Assembly: GCF_042754225.1 (NCBI RefSeq)
Contig: NZ_JBHZAH010000094.1
Coordinates: forward strand, 1 to 20,224
DNA: 20,224 nt
Reading direction: 5' to 3'
Origin: Rhodococcus_G sp042754225
Lineage (GTDB): Bacteria > Actinomycetota > Actinomycetes > Mycobacteriales > Mycobacteriaceae
Part shown: positions 6,900-15,100 of the stretch, one piece after another
How positions within the stretch are numbered: position 1 is the first letter of the stretch
Layout: every line of letters starts with the position of its first letter
The notes under the pieces: model-generated
Database searches by the model: none
Seen by the model: only the letters and a program-made list of their open reading frames with translations
What the model was told of the DNA's origin: nothing
Made by a program: the position numbers and the translations under genes

Positions 6900-7949
6900 A
6901 TGGCAGCCGATATGGCAAGGGTTCCGCTGATCCTCGACGTGGATACGGGAATCGACGACTCGCTGGCGCTGCTCTACCTACTGGCGAGCCCCGAAGCCAA
7001 GATCCTCAGCATCGCGAGCACCGCGGGCAACGTGCCCGCCGCGCAGGTGGCCGCGAACAACCTGGCCTGGCTGGACCTGTGCGGGCGCCCCGAAATCGAG
7101 GTCACCCTCGGTTCGCCGGTACCGTTGACCGATCCGCTGCGCACCACCGAGGACACCCACGGCCCACAGGGAATCGGCTACGCGCGCCTGCCCGCCTCGA
7201 ATCGATCCGTGTCCGAGCGCAGTTCGGCTCGGGCCTGGGTGGACATCGCGCGGTCCCGACCGGGCGAGGTCACCGGGCTGGTCACCGGGCCGCTGACCAA
7301 CCTGGCGCTGGCGCTGCGGATCGAACCCGCCCTCCCGACCCTGCTTCACCGAATCGTCGTGATGGGCGGCGCGTTTCACCATCCGGGCAATACGACGCCG
7401 AAGGCGGAGTGGAACATCTCCGTCGACCCCGAGGCCGCCCGCGAGGTGTTCGACGCGTTCTCCGGTGCCCCCGAGGATCGTCGGCCGGTGATCTGTCCGC
7501 TCGACGTGACCGAGACCATCGAGATGTTCCCCGAGCACCTGCGCCGGCTCGGCGCGGCCGCGGGCAGCACACCCGACGAGCTGATCACCGAGTCCGATCC
7601 GCCCGGAACCCGTTCGCGCGCCTCGAATCCGGTGATCCGGCACCTGTCCGACGCCATTCGGTTCTATCTGGAGTTCCATCGCGACCACGGCCAGGGCTTC
7701 CTTGCGCACATGCACGATCCCTTCGCGGCTGCCGTCGCACTGCGGGCGGTCGACTTTCGGACCCGCCCGGCCACCGTCGACGTCGAACTCACCGGAACCC
7801 TCACGCGCGCCTGCACCGTCGCCGACTGGTACGGGATGTGGGGACGTCCGTTCAACGCAGACATCGTCGTGGACACCGATCCCGAGGAGTTCTTCACCGG
7901 CCTGGTGGATCGGATCGGACGCCATGCGCGTCGAATTCCGCTCGGTTGA
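6900..7949 (+). CDS. Nucleoside hydrolase (inosine/uridine-preferring type)
   Basis: A 349-aa nucleoside hydrolase cleaving the N-glycosidic bond of ribonucleosides for salvage. The calcium-binding DVDTGIDDSLALLYLL motif is at residues 13-28 (Asp13, Asp15, Asp19, Asp20). Other family blocks are TGPLTNLALAL, VVMGGAFHHPGNTTPKAEWN (the catalytic-site loop with Asn), SVDPEAAREVF, and HDPFAAAVAL near the C-terminus, holding the last metal-binding Asp. ATG 6900 is chosen because it lies one base after the OsmC stop; ATG 6912 (MARVPLIL) is nearly as likely, while ATG 6873 would overlap the OsmC gene. Base preference cannot be read from sequence alone. Confidence 0.9.
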   Translation: MAADMARVPLILDVDTGIDDSLALLYLLASPEAKILSIASTAGNVPAAQVAANNLAWLDLCGRPEIEVTLGSPVPLTDPLRTTEDTHGPQGIGYARLPASNRSVSERSSARAWVDIARSRPGEVTGLVTGPLTNLALALRIEPALPTLLHRIVVMGGAFHHPGNTTPKAEWNISVDPEAAREVFDAFSGAPEDRRPVICPLDVTETIEMFPEHLRRLGAAAGSTPDELITESDPPGTRSRASNPVIRHLSDAIRFYLEFHRDHGQGFLAHMHDPFAAAVALRAVDFRTRPATVDVELTGTLTRACTVADWYGMWGRPFNADIVVDTDPEEFFTGLVDRIGRHARRIPLG

Positions 7950-7960
7950 CCAAGATTCTG

Positions 7961-7966
7961 TAATGT
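7961..7966 (+). promoter_or_regulatory. Candidate -10 box (TAATGT) for the secreted BPL_N gene
   Basis: TAATGT fits TANNNT and lies 34 bases before the GTG at 8001, giving a short leader that carries GAGG (7993-7996) as ribosome site. The region is the 51-base gap after the nucleoside hydrolase, so separate transcription of the secreted protein is plausible. Confidence 0.35.
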
Positions 7967-8000
7967 CTTGACCCCAGGGGGCGAACGAGAGCGAGGTGCG

Positions 8001-9110
8001 GTGCGCAACCACCGGAAGATCCTGGTTGTCCTGTCGCTCGTGCTGGCACTGGCCGGCATACCCGCCGTCGCAGCGGCGCAGCCGAACGCGACGGCAACGC
8101 CGAACGGCCCGCTGGCACTCGTCTACCGCGGGCCCGCGTCCTGCAGCGGTTGCCCGGAATCGGTTGCGGTGATGCTGCGCAATTCGCCGTCCCACTTCCG
8201 CACCGAGTACGTCGGCCCCAACGACACTCCCATCACCGCCGCGACACTGGCCCGCGCCAGCGTGTTCGCGCAGCCGGGCGGGCCGAGCCTGAGCAAGGCG
8301 TGGAAGGCGATGAAACCGTACTCGGGGGTGATCCGCGACTGGATCCGCAACGGCGGTAGCTATCTGGGATTCTGCGTCGGCGGATACCTGGCGGGGGCGA
8401 CGCCCGGCTACAACCTGCTGCCCGGTGACACCTCGCAGTACAGCGCCAAACCCGGTGCGACGGTGTGGGACACCCAGCCGCATCGCTCCACGGTCGTCTG
8501 GCGAGGCCAGGAGAAGACCACCTACTTCCAGGATCCGCCGGCGTTCGACCTCGAACCTGGTCACAATGCAACCGTGCTGGCCACCTACAAGGGTGGCGAG
8601 GTTGCCGCGCTCGCAGTCGATTTCGGCAAGGGACGAGTCGGGGTGACGGGACCGCACGTCGAGGCGGACGCGAGCTGGTTCGTCGACGACGGCCTGTCGG
8701 CTCAGGACGCGGTGCACCTCGACCTAGCGTACGACCTCGTGGAAACGACCGTGAACCGCGGCGCCGGACCGTCGACCGTTGCGGCACCGACGACCACGAC
8801 GACTGTGCCTGTGCCCACTCCGGTACCCGCGGAATTGCCCCTCCCCGCCCCCACTGTGACGACGGCACCCGCGCCCGCACCAGTGGAAATGCCTGCGCCA
8901 GTGGCCACTCCCGCGCCGGTGGTCACCGCACCGCCTACGACGGCCGCACCCCCGGTCGCCACCACACCCCCGGTCACAACCACTCCCCCTGCCCCGCAGC
9001 GTCCTCCGCTGCCGTGGCCGCTGAACAAGATCGCGGAGGATCCGTTCTTCGGACAGTTCCTCCTTGGCGCGGCCCCGACCGCTCAACCAGCGGCGCGGCC
9101 GGGATCCTGA
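8001..9110 (+). CDS. Secreted BPL_N / class I amidotransferase-fold protein with Pro/Thr-rich tail
   Basis: A 369-aa protein. Residues 1-26 are a Sec signal peptide (basic start, LVVLSLVLALAG core, cleavage likely after AVAAA). Residues about 35-252 form the BPL_N domain (Pfam family named for the N-terminus of eukaryotic biotin-protein ligase; a class I glutamine amidotransferase-like fold). The nucleophile-elbow Cys125 is in YLGFCVGGYL, and His219 and Glu221 in GPHVEAD mimic the H-x-E of that fold. A CSGC pair (Cys48, Cys51) could form a disulfide outside the cell. Residues about 258-332 are Pro/Thr/Ala-rich, probably a wall-spanning linker, and a short conserved-looking end (LPWPLNKIAEDPFFGQFLLG) follows. 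GTG 8001 is chosen for its ribosome site and signal peptide. It is paralogous to two proteins at 16097 and 17990. The reaction is unknown: amidase, protease or transferase. Confidence 0.85.
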   Translation: MRNHRKILVVLSLVLALAGIPAVAAAQPNATATPNGPLALVYRGPASCSGCPESVAVMLRNSPSHFRTEYVGPNDTPITAATLARASVFAQPGGPSLSKAWKAMKPYSGVIRDWIRNGGSYLGFCVGGYLAGATPGYNLLPGDTSQYSAKPGATVWDTQPHRSTVVWRGQEKTTYFQDPPAFDLEPGHNATVLATYKGGEVAALAVDFGKGRVGVTGPHVEADASWFVDDGLSAQDAVHLDLAYDLVETTVNRGAGPSTVAAPTTTTTVPVPTPVPAELPLPAPTVTTAPAPAPVEMPAPVATPAPVVTAPPTTAAPPVATTPPVTTTPPAPQRPPLPWPLNKIAEDPFFGQFLLGAAPTAQPAARPGS

Positions 9111-9133
9111 CCGTCGAAGCAGTCCGCGGTCAG
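9107..9133. terminator. Small inverted repeat holding both convergent stop codons
   Basis: CTGACCG (9107-9113) and CGGTCAG (9127-9133) form a 7-bp stem with a 13-base loop. Each arm contains the stop codon of one of the two convergent genes. It could serve as a weak bidirectional terminator; there is no U-tract on either strand. Confidence 0.3.
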
Positions 9134-11613
9134 AGCAGGCCCAGCCGCCGCGCCGCCGCGACCGCCTCGCCACGCGAATGCACGGTGAGCTTCCGATAGA
9201 TGCTCCGCATCTGGGTCTTCACCGTGTTCGGCGAGACGTAGAGCGATTGCGCGATGGCCGCGACGGTGGCGGTGGTGGCCAGACCGGCGAGCACGGCTCT
9301 TTCGCGTTCGGTCAGTACCGCCGCGGCCGGCGGAGCCGGGAAGACATGCGGTCGCAGAGCGACATCCAGTGACCGCCAGGCCTCCGGCACCGGTGGTCCG
9401 AGTTCCGACAGCACGGCGAGGGTCTCCGGCGGAACCGTCGCGAACGGACGCACCAATCCGCTGTCCTGGGAGAGCGCGACCGCCCGGCTCCACGCTCCGC
9501 GAATCGACTCGGTGTCACCGATGTCGATGAGCGCCATCGCCGAGATCAGCAGTGCTTCCAGCCGAATCCGGGTGTAGCCGCCGTTGTCGGTCGCGAGTTC
9601 TCGGCACGCCGCCAGGGCGGCAGCGGCGCCGCCGGACAGCACGGCCGCACGCGCCCCGGACAGTCGCACGAGCGGGTGCACGGGTCCACGCATTCGCTCC
9701 ACCCGCACCCGCACCCGCACCTCGTCCGCTCCGCCCATCGCCGTCCGAAGGTCCATCGACGCCGATCCGAGGAGCGGCGCCGCCAACGAGTTCGGAGTCA
9801 GCCACCGCCGGAAACGAGCCGTCGCTCGTCTCAGCCGATCCGAACCGGCTTCCACATCGCCTCGCACCAGGTCGAGTTGGCTCTGCGTGTATGCGATGAA
9901 GGCCCAGATCTCGGCATTGTCGTCGACGTCGCCGATCTCGGCGAGCGCGGTTGCCGCGGCCTCGAGATCCATCCGGTCGAGCGCAGACAGGCCACCAGCG
10001 GTGATGGCGGGGATGCGCACCATCACACCCATCCAGCCGGGCGCTTCCCCGAACCGTGACTCGTTTCGGATCCACCTCTCCGCGACACACGGCTCGCCGA
10101 GCATTGCGTGGTGCAGGGCCAACTGGCCCGCCGCGTTTCGAGCTGCGAAGGAGGGGCCCCGGTCGGCGGCTCCGCTGTACGACTGCTGCAGAAGGGTCAC
10201 CGCCACCCCGAAGTCACCCTTCAGATGACTGGCCAATCCCCAATGCAGTTGAAACAGAGGCAGGTACGGCGATACCCCGGCATCTGCCGTGGCGGTGGAG
10301 ATCTCGGCCAGCACCGAGTGATGACGGACCGCTTCCTCGAAATCCCCGCCGAACCGCATGAGCACGGATCGCACCGTTCCCGCGAGCAGCGCCTCGTCGA
10401 CAGAACGGTCGGCGATCTCCTCGATTTCGACACGCTCCGACATCACCGACACCGGGCCACGCTCGGCACCGGACTGCATGCGGATCAGCAGTTCGCGTGT
10501 GAGGTACAGAGCCGGCCGGTCGAGGACCAACGCCTGCGGCATCGCAATCAGGGCGTCACGCAGCGCGCCGAGCCTGGTCGTCGAGATCTCGAGCCAGCGC
10601 GAGGAGACGATCGACCCGACCAGCTCCCAGTCCTCGGCCTCGGTCGCGTACCAGAGCGCCGCCGCGTACTCCCCCGCGTCCAGACTCATCAGCGCCAGCC
10701 GCGTCACGGTCTCCTGGACCGGCACGACCCGTTCCCGGACCGCGTGTCGTAGCAACGACCGCCGGACGGCCGGGACCATGCGCCAGTCGTGGCCGTCGAC
10801 CGCGGGCATACGTACCAGCACACCGGCTCGTTCGAGCGCCGACAGGTCGGCGGCTGCATCCGCGGCACCGAGCTGAGCCGCCGCCGCCGTGGTCACCCGT
10901 CGCGCGGAGGCGACGACCATCGCCAGCACTCGATGTCGACCTTCCAGCGACTCGTCGAGTACCGAGGACAGCACGTACCTGTCGACCATCTGGTTCAGCA
11001 CATCGTCCGCCAACGCCCACTCGAACTCGAGGTCGGTGCCGAACACGCGCGCCACCCGCAGGGCGCCGTCGACCAGAACCGCGTGCCCGCTGGTCCGGCG
11101 ATGCAATTCGGCGATCGTTCGCGGCGCCAATTCGAGCGAGGACTCGTCGAACAGGTCGGCGACCTCGCGTGCGGTGTATCGCAGCTCGGCCGCGGTCACG
11201 ACACTGAGGTCCACGGTCGGGAATTTCGCATCCCAGAACAGCGACGCGTCGCGGACCGCGACGATGACGCGGATCCCGCCACCGAGCCGCCGAACCTGGT
11301 TCAGCCGGTTCCACAGAGCAGGGTCGGAAAGACGGTCCGGGAGATCGAGGACGAGCACGGTCGCCGGATCCGGGTCGGAACCGATCGACTCGTCCACACG
11401 TGCCCAGTACTCGACTGGTTGTGCTCCGTCTGCCGGCGCGTCGATCCGGATCACGACGGCGTCCCGCTGCGTCGCGAGCCACGACTCGATCAGCGTCGTC
11501 TTTCCGCAACCGGTCGGTCCCCACACGACGGAGAGCGCCGCGCCTTCGTCCATTCGGCGCAGCAGTCGCGGACGCGCGGTCGGCCTCGGAGTCGCCCAAC
11601 GGCTGACGGACAC
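9130..11613 (-). CDS. LAL/MalT-type LuxR family transcriptional regulator
   Basis: An 827-aa STAND-type regulator. A Walker A motif WGPTGCGKTT lies at residues 31-40 and a Walker B-like VLVLDL at about 86-91. A long helical, TPR-like sensor region fills roughly 300-750. The C-terminal 65 residues are a LuxR helix-turn-helix (LTERERAVLAGL, then VAAIAQSLYVSPNTVKTQM and KLTVHSRGEAV). Such proteins typically activate transcription after binding ATP and a ligand. The frame is open up to 12003, but GGAGGGG (11627-11621) spaced 7 bases before GTG 11613 fixes the start; the upstream extension is low-complexity Arg/Gly/Pro sequence. The gene is divergent from the Pls-type synthetase operon and convergent with the secreted BPL_N gene, so it is the obvious candidate regulator of the cluster. 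Walker B has Leu-Pro in place of the usual second acidic residue. Confidence 0.88.
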   Translation of the reverse strand: MSVSRWATPRPTARPRLLRRMDEGAALSVVWGPTGCGKTTLIESWLATQRDAVVIRIDAPADGAQPVEYWARVDESIGSDPDPATVLVLDLPDRLSDPALWNRLNQVRRLGGGIRVIVAVRDASLFWDAKFPTVDLSVVTAAELRYTAREVADLFDESSLELAPRTIAELHRRTSGHAVLVDGALRVARVFGTDLEFEWALADDVLNQMVDRYVLSSVLDESLEGRHRVLAMVVASARRVTTAAAAQLGAADAAADLSALERAGVLVRMPAVDGHDWRMVPAVRRSLLRHAVRERVVPVQETVTRLALMSLDAGEYAAALWYATEAEDWELVGSIVSSRWLEISTTRLGALRDALIAMPQALVLDRPALYLTRELLIRMQSGAERGPVSVMSERVEIEEIADRSVDEALLAGTVRSVLMRFGGDFEEAVRHHSVLAEISTATADAGVSPYLPLFQLHWGLASHLKGDFGVAVTLLQQSYSGAADRGPSFAARNAAGQLALHHAMLGEPCVAERWIRNESRFGEAPGWMGVMVRIPAITAGGLSALDRMDLEAAATALAEIGDVDDNAEIWAFIAYTQSQLDLVRGDVEAGSDRLRRATARFRRWLTPNSLAAPLLGSASMDLRTAMGGADEVRVRVRVERMRGPVHPLVRLSGARAAVLSGGAAAALAACRELATDNGGYTRIRLEALLISAMALIDIGDTESIRGAWSRAVALSQDSGLVRPFATVPPETLAVLSELGPPVPEAWRSLDVALRPHVFPAPPAAAVLTERERAVLAGLATTATVAAIAQSLYVSPNTVKTQMRSIYRKLTVHSRGEAVAAARRLGLL

Positions 11614-11663
11614 GAGCCCACCCCTCCGATCGAATTGCAGCTGATGTGCCTGCCACAGCGGCG

Positions 11664-11678
11664 CTGTCGAGGCGACAG
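11664..11678. promoter_or_regulatory. Palindrome CTGTCG-AGG-CGACAG near the regulator promoter
   Basis: A perfect 6-bp inverted repeat with a 3-base centre, overlapping by two bases the end of a TACACT -10 candidate on the minus strand (11682-11677), and so covering the predicted start of the regulator transcript about 57 bases before its GTG. Dyads of this size are typical of LuxR-type dimer operators; autoregulation is an inference. Confidence 0.35.
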
Positions 11679-11758
11679 TGTAGCTCCCGGATATCTGAGT
11701 CATTTGTCCAATTACCACCACGCGGAAGTGAGCAGGGTCACGGCGCTCGAGTGACGAG

Positions 11759-11779
11759 GGGTGAATCACCGGGTGAATC
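11759..11779. repeat. Direct repeat GGGTGAATC, 12-base period
   Basis: GGGTGAATC occurs at 11759-11767 and again at 11771-11779, separated by ACC. A period near one helical turn places both copies on the same DNA face, as with binding sites of tandem-binding activators. It lies between the two divergent genes, upstream of both. Confidence 0.4.
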
Positions 11780-12098
11780 GGAAGTCGCCCGGCGCCGGAC
11801 ACCCGAACGGGGCGCCGTCGCACCGTGCGGGCCTGCGGGCCGGCGTCCCGCCCGTCACAACCCCGGCGTACACCGCACGCCGCGCCCCGGCCGACTCGGT
11901 GAGCTGCCCGGATGGTTGCAGAATCAACGGTTTCGGCAGCCGGAGGTCTTGCCGGGCCCACGGCGCGGCCGGCCCCGGGCCCGCGCCCGCGCGCGTACGA
12001 CACCCGGGTCCACGCCGCCGACGACCCCCGAACGAGACGCCCTCGACGTGCTTACATAACCCGACCGCAAATCGAATTAGCCAGCGGTTAACTACTAC

Positions 12099-12103
12099 GA
12101 GGA
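12099..12103 (+). promoter_or_regulatory. Ribosome binding site of the Pls-type synthetase gene
   Basis: GAGGA is followed by four bases (AACC) and ATG 12108. It supports this start over any other in the frame. Confidence 0.65.
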
Positions 12104-12107
12104 AACC

Positions 12108-15100
12108 ATGTCCAGCGCTCAGACACGCCCGTTCATGTCCGGACCGGCCGGGGTCACCGCACCCATGCGGCGGCTCGAGCATGTCTTCGAGGCCTCAGTC
12201 GAACGCACGCCGTATGCCGTCGCGGTCGAGTGCGACGACCACCGCCTCACCTACGCCGACCTCGAGCAACGCGCGAACCAGCTGGCCAACCACCTGATCA
12301 GCCTTCGCGCCGGGGTCGGGGCCCGCGTCGCGATCCTGCTCGAACGCTCCCCGGAGACGTACGTCGCGCTGCTCGCGGTCCTCAAGGCCGGCGCGGCCTT
12401 CGTCCCGATCGATCCCGCCTCGCCCGCCGACCGAATCGCGTACATCACCTCGGACTCCGACGTCGACCTCGTACTCACGAGCTCCGCCTTCTCGGCCACA
12501 CTCGCCGGGCTCGAGGTGTCGTGGACAGAGGTCGACAGCGAGGCCGTCCTCATCGCCGAACAACCGACCACTCGTCCGAGCTTCACGGTGGCGCACCGCG
12601 ATCCGGCCGCGTACATCATCTACACGTCCGGCTCGACCGGCCGCCCGAAGGGCGTCGAGGTCGCGCAGTCGAGCATCTGCAACTTTCTCGACATCGTGCC
12701 CACCGTCTACGACGTGCAACCGACCGATCGGGTGTACCAGGGCATGACCATCTCGTTCGACTTCTCCATCGAGGAGATCTGGCCGACGTGGGCGGTCGGC
12801 GCCACGCTGGTCGCGGGCCCCACCGGAGCGGGCCGCCTCGGCGGCGAACTCGCGGACTTCCTCGAGTCGCGGGGCGTCACCGTCATGTACTGCGTGCCGA
12901 CCCTGCTCGCCACGATCCCCCGTGAGCTCCCGCTGTTGCGCAGCATCCTCGTCGGCGGCGAAGCCTGCCCGCGAGAGCTGGTCGAGCGCTGGGGCCGCCC
13001 CGGCAGGCGCATCCTCAACACCTACGGCCCGACCGAGGCGACCGTGACCGCGACCTGGTGCGAGCTGGTGCCCGGCCGTCCGGTCACGATCGGTGTCCCG
13101 CTTCCGACCTACTCGGTGGTGATCCTCGACGAGAACCGCGAACCGGTTCCGCACGGTGGCATCGGCGAGATCTGCATAGGCGGCCCCGGTGTCGCCCGCG
13201 GGTATGTCGGCCGCCCCGACCTGACCGCCGACCGGTTCCTCGACCTGCCGATCCCGGGAATTCGCGGCCGCATCTACCGCACCGGCGACCTCGGCCGGAT
13301 CACCGAGGACGGTGAAGTCGAGTACCTCGGCCGCGCCGACAGCGAGGTCAAGATCCGCGGCCACCGCGTCGATCTCGGCGAGATCGAGAGCGTGCTGCTC
13401 GTCGACGACGCCGTCGCCAGCGCGGTCGTCTCGAAGGTCACCGTCGCCGACGTCGAACAGCTCGCCTCGTGGGTGGTCCTGCTGCCGGGCGCCGACGCCC
13501 ACGGCCTTGCGGTCGACGCGCTCGCCGCCCGCGTGCACGAGGAGCTGCAGAGACGGCTCCCGGACTACATGGTGCCGACCTTCCTCGACGTCGTCGACGA
13601 ACTGCCCATGATGCCCAGCGGCAAGGTCGACCGCCCCCGGCTGCCCGCACCCACCGGCCGACGGCTCTCCGGGCCCACCGGACCGGTGGTCGCGGCAGGT
13701 AGCGACGTCGAGTTCGACCTGCGCCGATTGTGGGCCGACCTGCTCGGCCTGCCCGCCGACGAGGTCTCCGTCGAAGCCGACTTCTTCACCGAACTCGGGG
13801 GCCACTCCCTCGCCGCGGCCCAGCTGGTGACGCGACTGCGGGAGAGCGGGATGCACCCGACTGCCGGCATCCGGGACGTGTACGCCGGCCCGACGATCCG
13901 CGCGATGGCCGCGACGCTGGTCGGCATCGGCGCGGACGGCGGAAACGGAAGGCCCACTCCGCCGGTCCCGCCGACACAACGCACCGACGGCGCACCGATC
14001 GGCAGTGCCGCCGTGCGGCGCGCCGGGGCAGCGCAGGCCCTGTTCGTCCTGCTGATCCTGCTGGTCGTGACGATCCCGGTCTCGATCGTGTACGTCCGCC
14101 ACAACGGTCAGCCGTCGTTCGACGCCCTCGTCGACCTGCTGATCGCCACGGTTCCGTCGTACCTGATGGTGCGATGGGTGGTCCCGGTCCTGGCGATCCG
14201 GCCGCTGTCCGCCGGCATCGAACCCGGCCGCTACCGGCTCTGGGGCACAACATATCTGCGGCTGTGGATGGTCGACCACCTGATGATGCTGGCACCGATG
14301 CCGGTGCTCAGCGGGTCGCCGCTGATGGCGCCGTTCCTGCGGGCGCTGGGCGCCAGCGTGGGCGCCGACACCCACATCGGCACCTCGACCGTCTCGTTCC
14401 CCGCGATGGTGACCATCGGTGCCGGGGCCTCGCTCGGCACGAACACCGACGTGCGGCCGTGGCGGGTCGTCGGCCGCCAAGTCGTCGTGGCGCCGATCGT
14501 CGTCGGCGCACACGCGTACGTCGCCGCGAACTGCGCACTCGAACCGGGCGCCGTCGTCGGCGACACCGCGATGCTCGGCGACCAGTCGGTCCTGGCCGAG
14601 GGTGTCACGATTCCCGCACGCACCCGGTGGGCCGGCTCGCCGCCGCGCCCGGTGCCCCGCCTCGACCCCCGCGTCGAAGCGATGGCCGCGGACGAGCCGG
14701 CACCAGGGTGGACCCCGAAGTTGCTGCTGCTCACCGCGTTCGGTGTGCTCACCCTCGAGGCGCTGGCGATCGCCACCATCGTGCCCAGCCTCGTGCTGGT
14801 GTGGGCGGTGCTGCTCGAGTACGGAATGCTCGCCTCGCTGCTGGCGACGCTGGCCTCCGGCGCCGTCTACGTCGCCAGCGTGTGCGCCGTCGTCGCGCTC
14901 GGCAAGAGGCTGATCCTGCCGTCGCTACCGACCGGCACGTTCCCCGAGGCGTCCGCGCTGGGCGTCAAGAAGTGGGCCACCGACAAGCTGTTCGAGATGA
15001 GCCTGCTCTACACGAACACCCTCTACGCGACCCTGTACACGGTGCCGTGGCTGCGCCTGCTCGGCGCCAGGGTCGGTCGCGGCGCCGAGGTCTCGACCGT

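Larger units (their letters stand above)
11614..12107. other. 494-base divergent intergenic region (regulator / Pls-type synthetase)
   Basis: I see no convincing gene here: open frames are Arg/Pro/Gly-rich and lack ribosome sites. The regulator-proximal half (11640-11760) is relatively AT-rich and holds a -10 candidate and a palindrome. The middle part (about 11790-12030) is extremely GC-rich with many overlapping short inverted repeats, including GCTGCC (11903-11908) with GGCAGC (11935-11940) enclosing a GTTG...CAAC stem. The last 60 bases become AT-rich again (TTACATAAC, AATTAG, GGTTAACTACTACGAGG) and should contain the synthetase promoter. If transcription starts far upstream, this would be a long structured leader. 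Confidence 0.5.

Noticed and set aside
8702..9028. Gly/Val/Thr-rich minus-strand open frame resembling a PE_PGRS-like protein
   Set aside because: It is the antisense shadow of the Pro/Thr-rich linker of the secreted BPL_N protein; the plus-strand gene has a signal peptide and a conserved domain.
11903..11940. Hairpin GCTGCC...GGCAGC considered as a riboswitch
   Set aside because: No conserved core of any riboswitch class I know (cobalamin, TPP, SAM, c-di-AMP, glycine or lysine) could be recognised; kept only as part of the intergenic description.
11614..12003. N-terminal extension of the LuxR-type regulator (130 more residues in an open frame)
   Set aside because: The extension is Arg/Gly/Pro-rich without domain character, and a strong GGAGGGG ribosome site sits 7 bases before GTG 11613, which directly precedes the NTPase domain.
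11646..12059. 137-aa plus-strand open frame in the divergent region, considered as a small gene or leader peptide
   Set aside because: Composition is typical of chance frames in GC-rich DNA (Arg, Pro, Gly); there is no ribosome site and no recognisable motif.
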